A DNA stretch of 64,000 nucleotides from positions 34,487 to 98,486 of the forward strand of contig JAEPRB010000154.1 of assembly GCA_016758965.1 (NCBI GenBank), written 5' to 3'. Positions 1 through 12,850 of the stretch are shown piece by piece. The notes beneath the pieces were generated by a model. It was not told the DNA's origin and searched no databases. It was given only the letters and a program-made list of their open reading frames with translations. Positions within the stretch are counted from its first letter, which is position 1. Each line of letters opens with the position of its first letter. This DNA comes from Circinella minor. Lineage: Eukaryota > Mucoromycota > Mucoromycetes > Mucorales > Lichtheimiaceae. The position numbers and the translations under genes are program-made.

Positions 1-3000
1 TTATTATTTACATGGCTGGGGTAATGTGAATCAAAATCAAAAATTAGCCTATCAGATGCTTCACGAATTGGCGAACACCAATGAACGCAATTATCATGTA
101 CATTATTGGTTGGCCTCATGTTATCTTGAAGGAATTCCTGATGTATGTACTATTGATCAAGAAGCTGCTTTCGAACATTACAAGATAGCTGCTGAAATGG
201 GGGATACCCAATCAGAGTTTCAGGTATTTATTATATCTTTTTTTTGTATTCTCTTTATTTATATAAGAAAATAGTTAATTAATTATTAATATGTTTATAG
301 GTCGGTTTAATGTTATCTAATGGAACAGGTGTTCAATGTGATCGTTTTGAAGCATACAAATGGTACCAAAAAGCGGCCAAAAAGAATTATCACCCAGCTC
401 TTTATAATCTCGGATTATGGCACGATAGTATTAATGATTTAACTAAAGCTGAAAAATACTATGAAAAAGCTCATCGTTTGGGTAATCCATCTGCTATGGA
501 AAAATTGGCGGTAGTTTATATTAAAAGTTCATATATTCCTGTTGATCCATCAGACTATAATTGTTTACGATTACAACAACGGCATCGCGGAGAAGCTATT
601 CGATGGTTCAAAGAAGCAGCTAGATCAGGCAACTGTGTCGCACAACGTGAATTAGGTAAACTTTATGGTACTGGTCTAGGTATTACTCAAGATTATGAAC
701 GTGCCTTTGGTTTATTTGGTCAAGCAGCTGCACAAAATGACCCAGAAGCGACATTATTGTTGGGCAGTTATTATGAAGAAGGTCGAGCTGTTAAAAAAGA
801 TTATGAGCATGCTTTACGATTATATTTAAAAGCAGGACGTTTGGGTTCATCAGTGTAAGTTTTTTTTTTTTTTTTTCGTATTGGCTGAATGATGTTATAA
901 TTTTTACTTATGTTTTTTTATTTATTTATTTTAGAGCACCATTTGCTGCAGGTCAGCTGTATCATGTATTGAATCGACATCAGGAGGCTTATGCTCAATA
1001 TCGCATTGCAGCCGAAGATTCACGTTTACAAGGAGAAATGGTTGGAAAGTCAGCAACATTAATGCGTGCACGATATATTCTTAGTTATATTCCTGTCAAT
1101 ATGAAAAATGATGATATGTTGGGTAATGTCACAAAAGAACAAGCCTTTATGACAATTAAACATCTTGCCATGATTGAGAAATTTGTTCCTTCATTTTATT
1201 GGTTAGGTAAAAAAAATACATTTAAATATATAAAAAAAGCAGTTTTCCAAATGATAAATAATAATAGTGAGATAATTAAACTAAAAATTACATATATTTC
1301 AAAATAAAATAAAATAGGTGATTGCTATCAACATGGTCGTGGTACTATTATCGACTTATCACAAGCTTTAATTTGGTTTCAACTTGCAGTAGATGAAGCA
1401 CAAAACGTGGATGCAATTGTTCAACTTGCCGGAATGTATGATCAAGGTATAGGTGTTCCGATTGATAAACAGCGTGCATTTGAACTTTATCGAGAAGCTG
1501 CCGAACATAATCATGCAGAAGGCCAATATCATCTTGGTAAGTCAAGAAAAATAAATTATTATTTTTATGCACTTATATTTATTATTTTTACTCATGATCA
1601 TTTATTTATTTTTTATAAACAAAAAAAAATAATAGGTTTAGCACGTTGGCGTGGATTACATGACATGGTTGTCAACCAAATCGAGGCAACACGTTGGTTT
1701 ACTCTTTCAGCCGCTCAAGGATTTGGTGAAAGTTATTGGGCCATGGGTCGAATGGCATTTGAATTAGGTGATCATCATTTAGCTCAACAGCATTGGGAAC
1801 ATGGTCGACAACTTGAACATCCACTTTGTATTCGTTCTTTGGCACAACTTTTGTTAAACAACAATAACAACAACAGTAACAGTAGCGGACCAGCTACCAC
1901 TGATGAACAAGCAGCACAATTATTACAAGAAGCTGCCATGTTAGGCGATATTGACTCTTTGGTTGCTCTTGGACGTATTCATCATTCTAAAGCAACTCTA
2001 GCTGGTCAACAATTTTCTTCTTTAATGGCATCTTCAACAACAACTGGTTCTACGACTACAACTCCTTCATCTTCAACAAGCACTCGTCAAATAAAGAGCA
2101 TTGTTCAAAATAACAATGAAACAAACACTACTAATGTTATTAATAACACTAATAACGATCGACTCGATTGTGACAATGATATCATAGTAGATGATGATGA
2201 CGAAGGTGATAATGGTCTATCCGCTGTATTATTAAAACAACAACAAGATGCATTAGAATCTGCAACACAATGTTTTGAACAAGCTGCCGTGACAGGTCAT
2301 GTCGAAGCCATGTTTCTTGCTGGTCAATTATGGCATGAACAAAAACAATATGCAGCTGCCCATGAATATTATGATCGAGCCGCAAATCATGGACATTTAT
2401 TATCACGTGTCATGCGTGCTCGATATCAACTTGCTGGTGGTTTAGGAGGTGTTCAAGCAGATCCAGAAGCTGCTTATCAGGTACATAGTATTTCTTTATT
2501 AACAAAAAATTACAACTTTAAACTTTTATACCTATATTATTTTGATTGCAAAAGAAAATGCATTTATATAAAATAAAATAATAATGACGAACATGTTCTC
2601 TATATAATGATTATTCATAATTTTTTTTTCATAGGAACTGATGGAATGCGCACAAATGGAAAATGGTGTTGAAGCTTATCATTCCATTGGACAATGTTAT
2701 GAACTTGGTCTAGGTATTCAACAAGATTATCAAAAAGCATTTGAATGGTATGTTCGATCCGCTGAGTCTACCGGTGACGCAGAAGCTCTTGTATGTATTG
2801 GACGACTTTTTGCCAATCGATTAATACAACATCCACAACAACATGCTGATATGGAAGCCATGAAATGGTTTAAACTTGCTTGTATTTATGACAATCATGT
2901 AAAAGCACATTATCAACTTGGCATGTATTATTTACAAGGCATTCAAAATAACAATAATGAACAACAACAACAAATTACAACAGAATACTTATTAACACCC

Positions 3001-3924
3001 AGTCGATATACTGCATTACAACATTTTGAACAAGCAGCCAAACAACAAGATCGTGATGCCATGTTTCAACTTGCCAATTTATTTTTTGATTTGGATCCTT
3101 CGGATGCTATTCAATGGATGGATCGCGCAGCTCAATTAGGCTCCCCAGATGCTTTACGTGAATTAGGCAAATTATATTATACCGGTCAAATGGTTGAACA
3201 AGACTTTGAACGTGCTTTTGATTTATTTTTACAAGCTGCTCAATTGGATGATTCCGATGCTGCCATGTTAGTAGGCAAGTTCTATGAGCATGGTATTAGT
3301 ATACCATCAGATTCAGATCAAGCTCGCTATTGGTATGAATTGGCTATTCAAGCAGGCCATGGATATGTTGCAGAATTAACCCTTGGTTTATTACTACATC
3401 GATCCTCCGTATCATCTGATGACAATGAAAATGAGATAGAAAATCAAGAAGAAACTCAGGAAGATTTACAACATCAACGAGAAGCTTATTTACTGTTCCG
3501 TGCAGCAAGTTCACATGCATATACCACAGAACAACGAATCACACCTGATATCATGATTGCTCTCTATCATTTACATGGATGGGGTAATGCAATTGTTCAA
3601 GAAGAACCTGCCATGGTAACATTATTAGCTTATGCTCGCGCAGGTCAGGCTCGTGTTTATTATCAAGTTGCAAGATGTTATGAAACGGGTCTTGGTGTTC
3701 AACGTGATTTATCTGAAGCATTTCACTGGTATAGTCAACTGGAACCCTTTGCTTTTTTGAATCGACAAGAACCAACAGAAGATAATATTGATGAAGAATT
3801 AGATCAAGATGTAACACGTGCTTTATTACGACTTGCTGAATTTTATCGTCATGGATGGAGAACAGTGAGAAATGTTGATAAAGCAAATCAATTAATACAA
3901 CTTGTTTCTGAACGAACGTTATGA
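1..3924 (+). CDS. Sel1-repeat (TPR-like) protein, 5' partial
   Basis: Six exons are visible: 2-223 (open at the window edge), 301-854, 935-1206, 1318-1536, 1636-2480 and 2635-3924. They join in frame to about 1133 residues ending at TGA 3922-3924. The protein is almost wholly Sel1-like repeats of about 36 residues, with signatures such as A-x-x-L-G-x-x-Y-x-x-G and A-x-x-W-Y-x-x-A-A. Examples are LGKLYGTGLG and CYELGLGIQQDYQKAFEWY. Low-complexity inserts rich in N, S and T (about 1850-2220) and Q/N (about 2950-2975) interrupt them. Sel1 solenoids are scaffolds for protein complexes, for example in chitin synthase activation and ER-associated degradation. No catalytic domain, signal peptide or membrane segment is seen in the part present, so the partner and location are unknown. 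The true start lies upstream. Repeat identity is certain; function is not. Confidence 0.9.
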
Positions 3925-4769
3925 TCCACTGTTTCATCCCCCTTCTAACTATCTTTTTCTTCTCTTTTTTATTAACTTTACATTTTTTTTTTTACATATT
4001 TATTACGTATATATCATTATCATTCATATCATCATACATTATTATTATTATATGCCAAATATCCTTTTCTTTTTATTATTCATTTTATATATGCTATATT
4101 CCTCTTTTTACCCCTATTTATCTTTACCTATGAATAGCCTTTTCTTTTTCTTTTTTTTATTATGTATAAACAAATCTCATTCTCCCCCACTCCTCTCTCT
4201 CTCCAAAGTCTATATTTTTTTTTCTTTACGTACATTTTATTATACAATAACATCCCATCTCTCTTTTTTTTTCTTTGTATATAAGAACCCTTCTCATAAC
4301 TTTATATATGAATATATTAACTTTATTTTATTTTTACTCATCCAATTTTTCCTTTGTTTGAAAAAAATAAAAAATAAATTAACCTTTGCACAAAAACTGA
4401 AACTATAAAATTTTATTTACTAATATATATATATATGAAGAGAGAGAGAGAGAAATAGAAGAGAACTGGAAAAAAAATGAACTTGATAAGAGCTTGTATT
4501 TACATAATTTAAAATGAACGTAAAAAAAAAGAGTGAGAGTATAACAGACAGGGTGTATATAAAATGTGTCGGGACAAAAATAAAAATGAAGAGGAAACAA
4601 ACGATAAAGATGATAGAATAGAACGATAATGAAAAAAAAAGAGATATATTCTTTTTTTTAAAAGAAATCGATGAAGCGTGCTTAGTAATGAGGAATAATA
4701 TAAGAAGTTATTGATAAACATACACCAGAAAAATGGGAGTATTTGTGCATCTAAATGGAGCTGAAAGAA
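3925..4769. other. convergent 3' intergenic region, T-rich
   Basis: Space between the stop codons of the Sel1 gene and the bZIP gene. The left half is extremely T-rich on the + strand and the right half A/G-rich, which suits two opposed 3' untranslated regions. A short GA run lies at about 4437-4453. ORFs here are low-complexity and show no domain. Confidence 0.7.
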
Positions 4770-6816
4770 TTAATCACGACGGCCACCAATTTTAATAGTC
4801 TTGAGACTTGGGAATGCTACCTTTTTACGAGATAATGATGGACCTGAAATTGATGGTATTGAAGAACCTGGAAGACCTAAAAATGATCTTTGTTGTTGTG
4901 CTGAAATTTTTGTAAAACTATTACGTTTAAGAACTGAAGCAATCATAGGTAATCGTTCGGGATGATGAAGTACAGTATTACTGACTGTAACATAGGCTGA
5001 CATGGTGGAAATTTGCCGTTGTAAATTGGCCTTGGACCGTTTCTTCTCTTTCTTTTCTTCGGCCTTTCTTGCATTACGACGACCATATGCATGATAACAC
5101 ACTACAAATTTATGATAAACTTGTTCATGAGATAATCCGCACATACGCCAAAAAGCATAATGAAGATAATTATCTCTCATGTATGCTTCGACCTTGGCTC
5201 GCTCATCATCTTCTTCTTGTTCTCCTCCTTCTTCACAAGTGAATGGGATGTTGCTTTCTTTCATATGCTCCTTTTCGTCCTGACTATTATAACTACCCCG
5301 ACGTCGATTTCCTGAAGCAGTAATCACTCCACTGTTGTTATTCCCCGAATTGAATGCCTGTTGCATCCATTCATGCTGACCAAGCAAATCAAGTGTCTTG
5401 TTATCACTGAATGAAACGTCCAAAGTACTTGTATAATATGCGATATAATGTAATGAAAACGTATGTCGAACAATCATGGACATAAGAGCCGGTACAAATA
5501 ATGGATATGCCTTGATTAATTCTTTTGGTTTCAAAACAATATTTCCATCTTGATCTCGTTCATGATCTTCAGGTAATGCTTCTCCTTCTTCTCCTCCATC
5601 ACATAATAATTTATCGGTTAATATTTGTGAAAAATCAAAATCTGGAATGGCTGCATGAGCCAAATGGGTATCACCGTTAAAATCAAATAAACTAAATTGA
5701 TCTAAATCCAATGGTGGGAATGTTGTTGCTATTGTTTCAGGTGGTGACGAAGTTGAATTGTTATCAGAAGATACTGAAGTGGTACCAGGTGGGGTTGGAA
5801 TCATGGTGCGCCAATATTGTAATTCTTGAAATAATTCTTGATTAGTTTTCTCTAATTTATTATTAACCAATTTAAGTTGTTCTATCTCTTTATCTTGTTC
5901 TTCCACTTGAGATTCTAACTGTTCAATATATTCTATTGTGTGATTATAAATTATATAGTATATTACATTACCGGAGCAACAGCCCGACATAATTTTTTTT
6001 TAAAAAAAATGTTAATTTTCAGGTTTCATTTAAAAAATTACAAAATTAGGTTTTCGAAGTACATATGCTTTCCGAAACAAAAGAAAAAGAAAAATTCAAT
6101 TACAAACCTTTTCGTCGTACGCGAAAGTTACGTGCAGATATCTTGTTTCGTAATTGACGACGCTGTTTAGATGATAACTTTTTTGATTCCATTGCACCCT
6201 CATCAGAATCCTCATCATCGGATGATTGTGAACGAATTTTTTTCTTTTTTTTATAAGCGTTCTGTGGTACTTCAGTAACAAAAATAGGTTCTTTCATCCG
6301 GTTGGCTTGTCTTCTTTGTGTCGATTTGGTAACTTTACGAGCTGTTGAAGGAGGTGATGGGTTGGAATTCACCATGGTAATATGTGTATCATTTGATTGG
6401 AAGAATGAAATCATTTGTTGTTGCTGTTGTTGTTGCTGAGTAACTGAATACTGCTGCTCTGATTGGTTCTTTATATGCTGTGGGGGAGTGGAAGGCGTTG
6501 GGTCCGTATTAAATTGTTGAATTTCAAACATTGGCATCTCAGTTACATCCGTCATTGAAGTACTAGTAGTAGCAAGAGGAGGGTTTTCATTGAGCAAAAA
6601 AGCCTCGGCTTCCATCAAAAACTTTGTAATATCATTATCATCTTGATTTTGAGGACTTAAAGAAGAAGAAGATATCATGAAATTGTTTGTATTACTATTT
6701 TCATTGCTATTAGAACTATCGACAGTTCCTACATTCTCATTACCATTGTTCAACAATGTATTATTGTCATTTATATTGGTTTGCATTGACGAATTGAATA
6801 AGTTTGTAAAGTCCAT
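4770..6816 (-). CDS. bZIP transcription factor
   Basis: Two exons, 6816-6108 and 5932-4770, separated by a 175-bp intron, give 623 residues. The intron splits the bZIP domain exactly. Exon 1 ends in the basic region KQRRQLRNKISARNFRVRR (N-x7-R core present), and exon 2 begins with E-Y-I-E-Q-L-E and a coiled zipper of about 45 residues. The splice joins R-R-K-E-Y-I without disturbing the heptads, which strongly supports the model. The N-terminal 200 residues are N/S/Q-rich with a Q run, as in activation domains. The C-terminal half has acidic stretches and a K/R-rich cluster that may be a nuclear signal. This fits a fungal nuclear DNA-binding regulator that dimerises through the zipper. The target site and pathway cannot be read from the sequence. 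An unspliced ORF starting at 5990 would lose the basic region and is less likely. Confidence 0.9.
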
Positions 6817-8401
6817 GACGTCTTTTAAAGAGAAAAGAAAAAAGAAGTGAAGAAGAAGAAGAAGAAGAAGAAAGAAGACCTGGGAGAAGAGAGAGAGGGA
6901 AGGGTAAGATTCGGGTATTGCATTTTTCCTTATGCACTTTTTAATGCTTTGGAAACTGGACTAAGAGTGGCTGACGATATTTACCAAAAAGGAAAAATTA
7001 TTGCGTATTCTCGTTTACGAAAAAGGAAATCAATTTGGGTTCGATCGACCGACCCCCTCAAGTGAAAAAGGAAGCTTAATTACATAAGCTAACAGGTTGA
7101 GTCAAAAAATATATATATACATCCAATTTTTTTTTTATCTGTAATCAGTTCTTTTTTCTTTTCTCTTCTTTAAAAGTATAGGTTGGGAAACTTTATTGTT
7201 TTGATATTAGAAATATTACGTATTTAATAATAGTCGAATGAATATTTTGTACAATTGGTTTAACAAAATCAATCTATTGTATATAAATATCCAGTTTTGT
7301 ATGAGCAAAAAAAAAAAAAGAGATATGATACACATCTTTTTTTATACAGTATATCAGAAGTATTACAGTAATATTATCGACAAGTCGTTCGCATGTAAAG
7401 CTCCTTTTAGACTTATAAAATAAAAATAAATAAAAAATAAATCACATGGGACACACAAATGTGTATTTATATTCGATAAGTTGGTTCTCTTTTTTTTTAA
7501 CCCCATTCGTTATTTATTACCTCTAATTTTTACCAGTTCACTAAAAAAAACACGGACAATTATCATTATCAGGCAAAAATATTTCCCCTTCCCTGTTCTA
7601 AATGAGGTCGCGTGTTCTAATCATTTAAATTAGTGCTCCAAACTAAAAAAAAAAAAAAAATTAACTTGTTCCTCCCCCTTCCTCACGACATATATAATCA
7701 GAATTCATGAAAACGGTCCTTGTTTGTATTATGGTCCAACGAATAATTTACAAGCTGTGAAATATTGCGTGAATTCCGATACAATAATATTATAGTTTAA
7801 AAGTGAAAAAAAAGAGTAGGGTTCTATTTTAGAATATTTATTAGGTAAGGCAACAACACCAAACTTCATTTGTATTCTAATAATAGAAAAGGGTCCCAGT
7901 TTCCTAGTTCCCATAATTTATTGTTAACAATTCTGTATATATAGTAACAAGGGAGAGTTTTTTTTTTAATCAAATCTACTTGCTTTATTTTTCCTTATTT
8001 TTCATATATCAATTTATAAGTACGTATCCCACTCATTAACAGAATTATGAATTAAAAATTGTTAATATAAATCTTTTAACTAAAATAGAACTTTTACATA
8101 CAACTATACTGCGCTTTTTTTTAAAAATAAAAAAAATAAAATGATGAACAGATAAAATATATATTGAATAAAACGAACAGATTGTCGGAGAAAAGAATTA
8201 ACCAGATCTGGTGCACCTTTTTAAATTATAAATGAGAGAGATTCTATATTTCTTTTATATGCATCAGTCACCTTTTGGTATCCAATACAGACATCCTATA
8301 TTCTACCCTTGTCAAATCTCGCTTTTTTTGCACCCTATAGAGAGATACTACACTAACGCCATTGATTTAAAAAAAGTTACATTTGTTCTTTTTTTTCACA
8401 A
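6817..8401. other. gene-poor region upstream of the bZIP gene
   Basis: It begins with the presumed promoter and 5' UTR of the bZIP gene, with a GAA run at about 6848-6872. The rest is AT-rich with T-runs. No ORF with a recognisable domain and no tRNA-like cloverleaf was found. It ends at the sharp boundary of the repeat starting at 8402. Confidence 0.6.
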
Positions 8402-8744
8402 TTTTTACGCGACATTATGTTACTATGACTACGTAAAGAATCGCGTTTGTTTCTCTATTAAAGAAAAGCGTTGTTAAGCAACTTATTGTCATGGTAAAGG
8501 AATGATATACCTTAATCTTAGTTTGACACGAAAAGTCGCGATCAATACTTTTGCAGATCTTGGTCGAGTTTTTTTTTTTTTTTTGACTCGACCCTCTTAT
8601 TTTCACCTGCTAAATGCCGATCATTTTCATTGCTAAGGATCCACTCAAAATGTAGATCGCTATTGTTATTACCGTTGGTGAATTAAAAAGAAGGATAAGT
8701 CATTCTGTATTATTTTTTATCTTTTATATATCTTTTCAAAAAGG
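8402..8744 (+). repeat. near-identical inverted block, arm in copy A
   Basis: By eye it differs from the reverse complement of 54431-54769 at only a few bases plus a different T-run length, while the adjoining repeat is far more diverged. It contains an 8-bp perfect inverted repeat, GGTCGAGT at 8562-8569 and ACTCGACC at 8586-8593, with a poly-T loop. A 63-codon reading frame on the minus strand is shared by both copies, but it has no recognisable domain and reads through the T-run, so I do not call it a gene. Confidence 0.8.
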
Positions 8745-10414
8745 ATCCCCATTCATAATATAACGATAGAAAAGTAGTTTGAAAAGTATATTTTTATATA
8801 ACAGTAATATCATTTGGATTCACCAGTCTATATCACAGAGCCCTTATGTGGTAAATTCTGTAGTTAGCCTTTCTTGACTTATTCTTTCTACGTTCCTTTT
8901 TACACTTTTTTCTTTTCTCCCAACAATCAAGTTAAATAAATTTTTATTTTCTTTTCACATTTTTTTGTACCCTTTCTTATCAACAATACGAAAAAAGAAA
9001 TGGAGTAAGTACTATTCTTCTTCTTTTTCCTTTGTATGCTCCTTTACTTCTTTTTTTTTTTACTTTATTCCTATTATTTATTATACTCCTACTTTCCTTT
9101 GACTGTTATTTTTGTCTTTCTCCATTTAGTCAAATGACTAATAACATTCAACGGCGATAGTTACTGCAAACCATTTAAGTACAAGTTTTAATAATACTTA
9201 TTATTTTTACTACAATGGCCGTCCATCATGTTGCTAATTTAAAAAATAACTCTTTATTTTTTACTATAGCTGTTTGGTCTTTCCGTGTTCCCTTGGAACC
9301 GTGAGTTCATAAACTTATCACCAGTAGATCTTCAAGCACTACAATTATGGCCTTTTGAGTTTTGCTGGCTTTATCCCTTTAGCTTGATAAAGCATGCGGT
9401 GTCTCATATATTCAATGGTGAACTTCTGATCTGTTTTACATTATTATAACGGCTGACCACCTCCCATAACTAGTTATAGATAAGGTTTTCCCAAGGTGTC
9501 AAGATGAGTTCGAATACCGAGAATGTAACTACTTACTGTATTGGGCCTATATTGGTGCAGTTGCTGCATGAAATCTTTTTTAACCGCGTATATATTTCAA
9601 ACCTTAATTGAAATCAATTGGTGACTAGATGAAGTAAACCATGAATGGGGGTTTTTTTTAAAACTTTGACTTCATACATTATGTACAAGTTGACGATATA
9701 GTACGTCCAAGAGAACGAGCGTATCAAACCAATCACTACAAACCGTTGAAGGTAATGATGGAGTGAGAAAAAGAAAAAAGCAAAAGCATAATTGATTATT
9801 TTTGTTTCGACAAAATATTTTACTTATAATTACCATTTACGTTAGATATACGAATGGAGAAATCCTTATAAATACAGCTCGTTCTCGTTGGTGCTTACAA
9901 TAAATAGATCAATGACAAGCCAACGCTTCAAACATGAAAACAAACAATAAATACGGTTTAAGGCCATTATTTTTCTCAACAAGTTTGAAATTTTAAAAAG
10001 GCGTGTACTACATGTTTTTGAGAGTCAATACGAAAAAAGGATAAAGGTAAATATCTTTATTATTATCTTCAAATTGATATGTGAATTTATTTAGAATTAT
10101 CTTGTATTGCTATGGAAACATTTAATTTACAAAGACACTACTTACTACTCAATAGATACCTTATTCCCTTTATCAAAATTACGAACAGTCTTCGAATGTT
10201 TGTGACAACTGTATGTCGTTATGGGTGAGTAATAATACATTTTTTTTAATGAAACTTTCCATTATATCAGCTGGTTTTATGATGCTATCTCAAATGACAT
10301 GTAATTGCTTTTATTAAAAAGAATAATATTGATATTATTTTATCGCACCTCGAACTAATATATAGATATCCTGGTTGGTTTGACCTTGGTGTATGACGAT
10401 CCTATGAGCCACAA

Positions 10415-10580
10415 AGAACAAGGTAGATGACAAGACCGGTTATTTAACAAAGTAGCTGACAAGGTTGGCAATCCAACAAGGTAGGTAACAAGGTAAGTGG
10501 TTCAACAAAGTAGGTAACAAGGTAAGTGGTCCAACAGGTAGGTAACGAGGTAAGTGGTTAGACAAGGTATGTGAAAAGGC
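10415..10580 (+). repeat. tandem repeat, about 30-bp unit
   Basis: Degenerate tandem units built on GGTAGGTAACAAGGTAAGTG, about four to six copies. They lie in the interior of repeat copy A and are absent from copy B. Confidence 0.65.
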
Positions 10581-10584
10581 TGGC

Positions 10585-10990
10585 GATCGGAAAAAAAAGT
10601 GAGTGAGAGCGTGAGTGAAAGAGTGGAAGGCAATGGGTGGAAGTAAGTGATTGGAAGTAAAAGAGTGGAAGGCAATAATGGAATTGAAGGATTGGAAGTG
10701 AAGGGGTGCGAGTCAGTGGAAGCTAATGGGTGTAATCGAAGGAGCGGGAGTGGTGTGAATGAAGGAGTGAAGGTGAATGCGTGTAAATGAAGGAAAGGAA
10801 TCAAATAGATGGAATTGAAAGAGTGTTAGTAAAGAGCTGCGAGTGAGTGGAAGCTAATGGCTGTAAGTGAATGAGTGGAATGGAGTGGAAATTAATGCGT
10901 GGAAATGAATGCGTGTGAGCGAAGGAGTGTGAGTGAAACAGTGGAAGTGAATGGGTGGAAGTGAAAGAGTGGAGGTGGAGAAGCTAGAAT
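10585..10990 (+). repeat. G/A-rich, C-poor minisatellite
   Basis: About 400 bp of loosely repeated units such as GAGTGGAAGTGAATG, with very few C on the + strand. The roughly 100-codon minus-strand ORF across it is only a translation of this repeat (P/L/S/H-rich). It directly follows the 30-bp tandem array. Confidence 0.7.
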
Positions 10991-12850
10991 GAAGGAGTAC
11001 GTATGGTGATGTGCTTTCTTCTATTTGTTAGTGTCTGTTCTCTGTTAGGTTAACAATACTAGGTTTGGTACGAAAGGTTGTTACTGTAGTTAATAGCCGA
11101 GTCATGATAGCTGTAACAAGCTTCTATGGCGATGTTTATTCTATTTTTCTTCTATATATATATATTAAAAAACAACCATAGTGTGGTTGTTAAAATGGGG
11201 TCAAGGAAATGGGGATGTTTAAGAAGCTCAAGAGCAAGCAAGATTACTCCTCTTCATTTGGCGGTGGATTGAAGAATGATTGATAAATCGAGGTAAGACA
11301 AAATAGGTTGTTAAAATAATTTGATGAACAAACTTTCAATTTTTGTATGTATATATGTTTATTTTCCGCTCTATTTTTTTCTTTTTATTACAGTGTTGAA
11401 GAAACAAGGTATTTGAATCGAAGGATAACGTGTTGTGATTATATAAATCGTAGAATGCTTTACTTTAGTTTGTTCTACTTCTTATATCATAATATATAGA
11501 TACGATTAAAAACAAGACAAACAGAAAACTGTATTTGGTTGGGGTAAGGGTTGGGATATGATATACGACGAACAATTGGAGGGCAAGCGATACAGTCTTC
11601 TTCGATTCGGTATCTACGCTATAATATAATTGATGACATGACAATCATAATAATACAAACTGAAGGAATGATTTTCACCGTTTGCTACTATATACTATTA
11701 ATAATGTTTATATAAAAATTTTACTTTTTTTTAACTTAGTGGATACAATAAATAAGATCCATAAAACAAACCATTACCAAAGGATTGCATCAAACCAATG
11801 GGCATAAAAAAAAAGGTGTGTGGGAAGAACTACATTGTAGTTGTTGAAATTATATACTAACACTTTCTTTTATGTTTTTTCTTTAGTGCAATTCAAATAT
11901 CAATCGACTACGTACTGTAAACTGATCAAGTGCTAACATTTGACAATATGGACGAAGTACGTATTAAGGAGGATTACTGTAGCTAAATAGTGATCACAAG
12001 ATGGTATGCTTAATTTCCTAATGATGAAGGAAATCCAAAGGAGCGAAAAATACTGTATAAAAGCAATGGATTATTAAGGGTTTTCTTTCTTATATGAATA
12101 TAAAAGAAATATCGATTATATATGGAACGGGAATCGAATGGCAGAATATACTATTGTTGCTATGGAACCAACGCAGCTTTTTTTTTGGGTGGGGTTCTGC
12201 TTTGTAATAAGTCAAACATACATTGGTGAAGAAGACAAACATGATGAAAACGAATAATTCTATTATTATTATTAATTAATAAATTGCGACGATGGCGGAC
12301 TAAATATGATGTATTCTTTGGAGAACAACTTTCGAGCATTAATCTTTTCTTCCTTACCAATAAAAATACTTATCAAAGCTGTCCAAAAAAAATGTTATAT
12401 CTGATATCATTAATGTCTTTGAGAGTTTGGTTACTGTTTTTTATTTCTTAAAAAATAAATATATCAAAGTTGCACAACATACCCGAAAGAGTGTTTAGAT
12501 TAGTTGTTCCTAGTTCTCATAATTATTTGTTCTTGTGATGAGGCACTCTATGAAAAATGCTTTGTCTTCTCAATATTATGTTTTTCTTCCACTAGTTTAA
12601 CTTTTTTCTCTATTGGGAAAATTTTTCAATTATTACAGATTCTCTTTTTTATATATACTTATTGATGTATCTATACGTGCGTAATATATTATTAGAAAGC
12701 TGACCACGTGCCCTCAAGTGGCGGCTACTATAATCTTTCATTCTATTCAACACAAAAATCTTTAAACCTTGACTTCTTTTCTTTATAATAATAATGTAAA
12801 ACTATAACTTAAAACAACTAAGCTACATTTATATATAAGCTGTCATCTTT

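Larger units (their letters stand above)
8402..12850 (+). mobile_element. dispersed repeat, copy A (long form, degenerate)
   Basis: Both ends match, in reverse complement, the segment at about 53390-54769. Positions 8402-9001 match 54769 back to about 53980, and about 12290-12850 match 53970 back to about 53390. The outer boundary at 8402 is sharp: the shared sequence starts TTTTTACGCGACATTATG. The other boundary, near 12850, is fuzzy. The interior 9002-12289 (about 3.3 kb) is absent from copy B. No long ORF, transposase or reverse transcriptase motif and no clear terminal inverted or long terminal repeats were seen. The class is therefore unknown. It is most simply a decayed transposable element whose other copy is an internal-deletion derivative, although an insertion into A would give the same pattern. 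Confidence 0.6.

Noticed and set aside
3902..4408. 168-codon + strand ORF after the Sel1 gene
   Set aside because: It is an F/L/Y-rich readout of T-rich 3' UTR in another frame.
5933..5990. Upstream extension of the second bZIP exon starting at an ATG at 5990
   Set aside because: It lies in the intron. Splicing at 6107/5933 joins the basic region and zipper exactly in frame.
7031..7056. GGGTTCGATCGACC sequence resembling a tRNA T-arm
   Set aside because: The arms do not pair as a T-stem, and no acceptor, D or anticodon stems surround it.
8415..8606. 63-codon ORF shared with 54526-54756
   Set aside because: Shared only because the DNA block is repeated. It reads through the homopolymer loop of a hairpin and has no recognisable domain.
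10502..10804. 100-codon minus-strand ORF
   Set aside because: It is a translation of the GA-rich minisatellite, with P/L/S/H low complexity and no domain.
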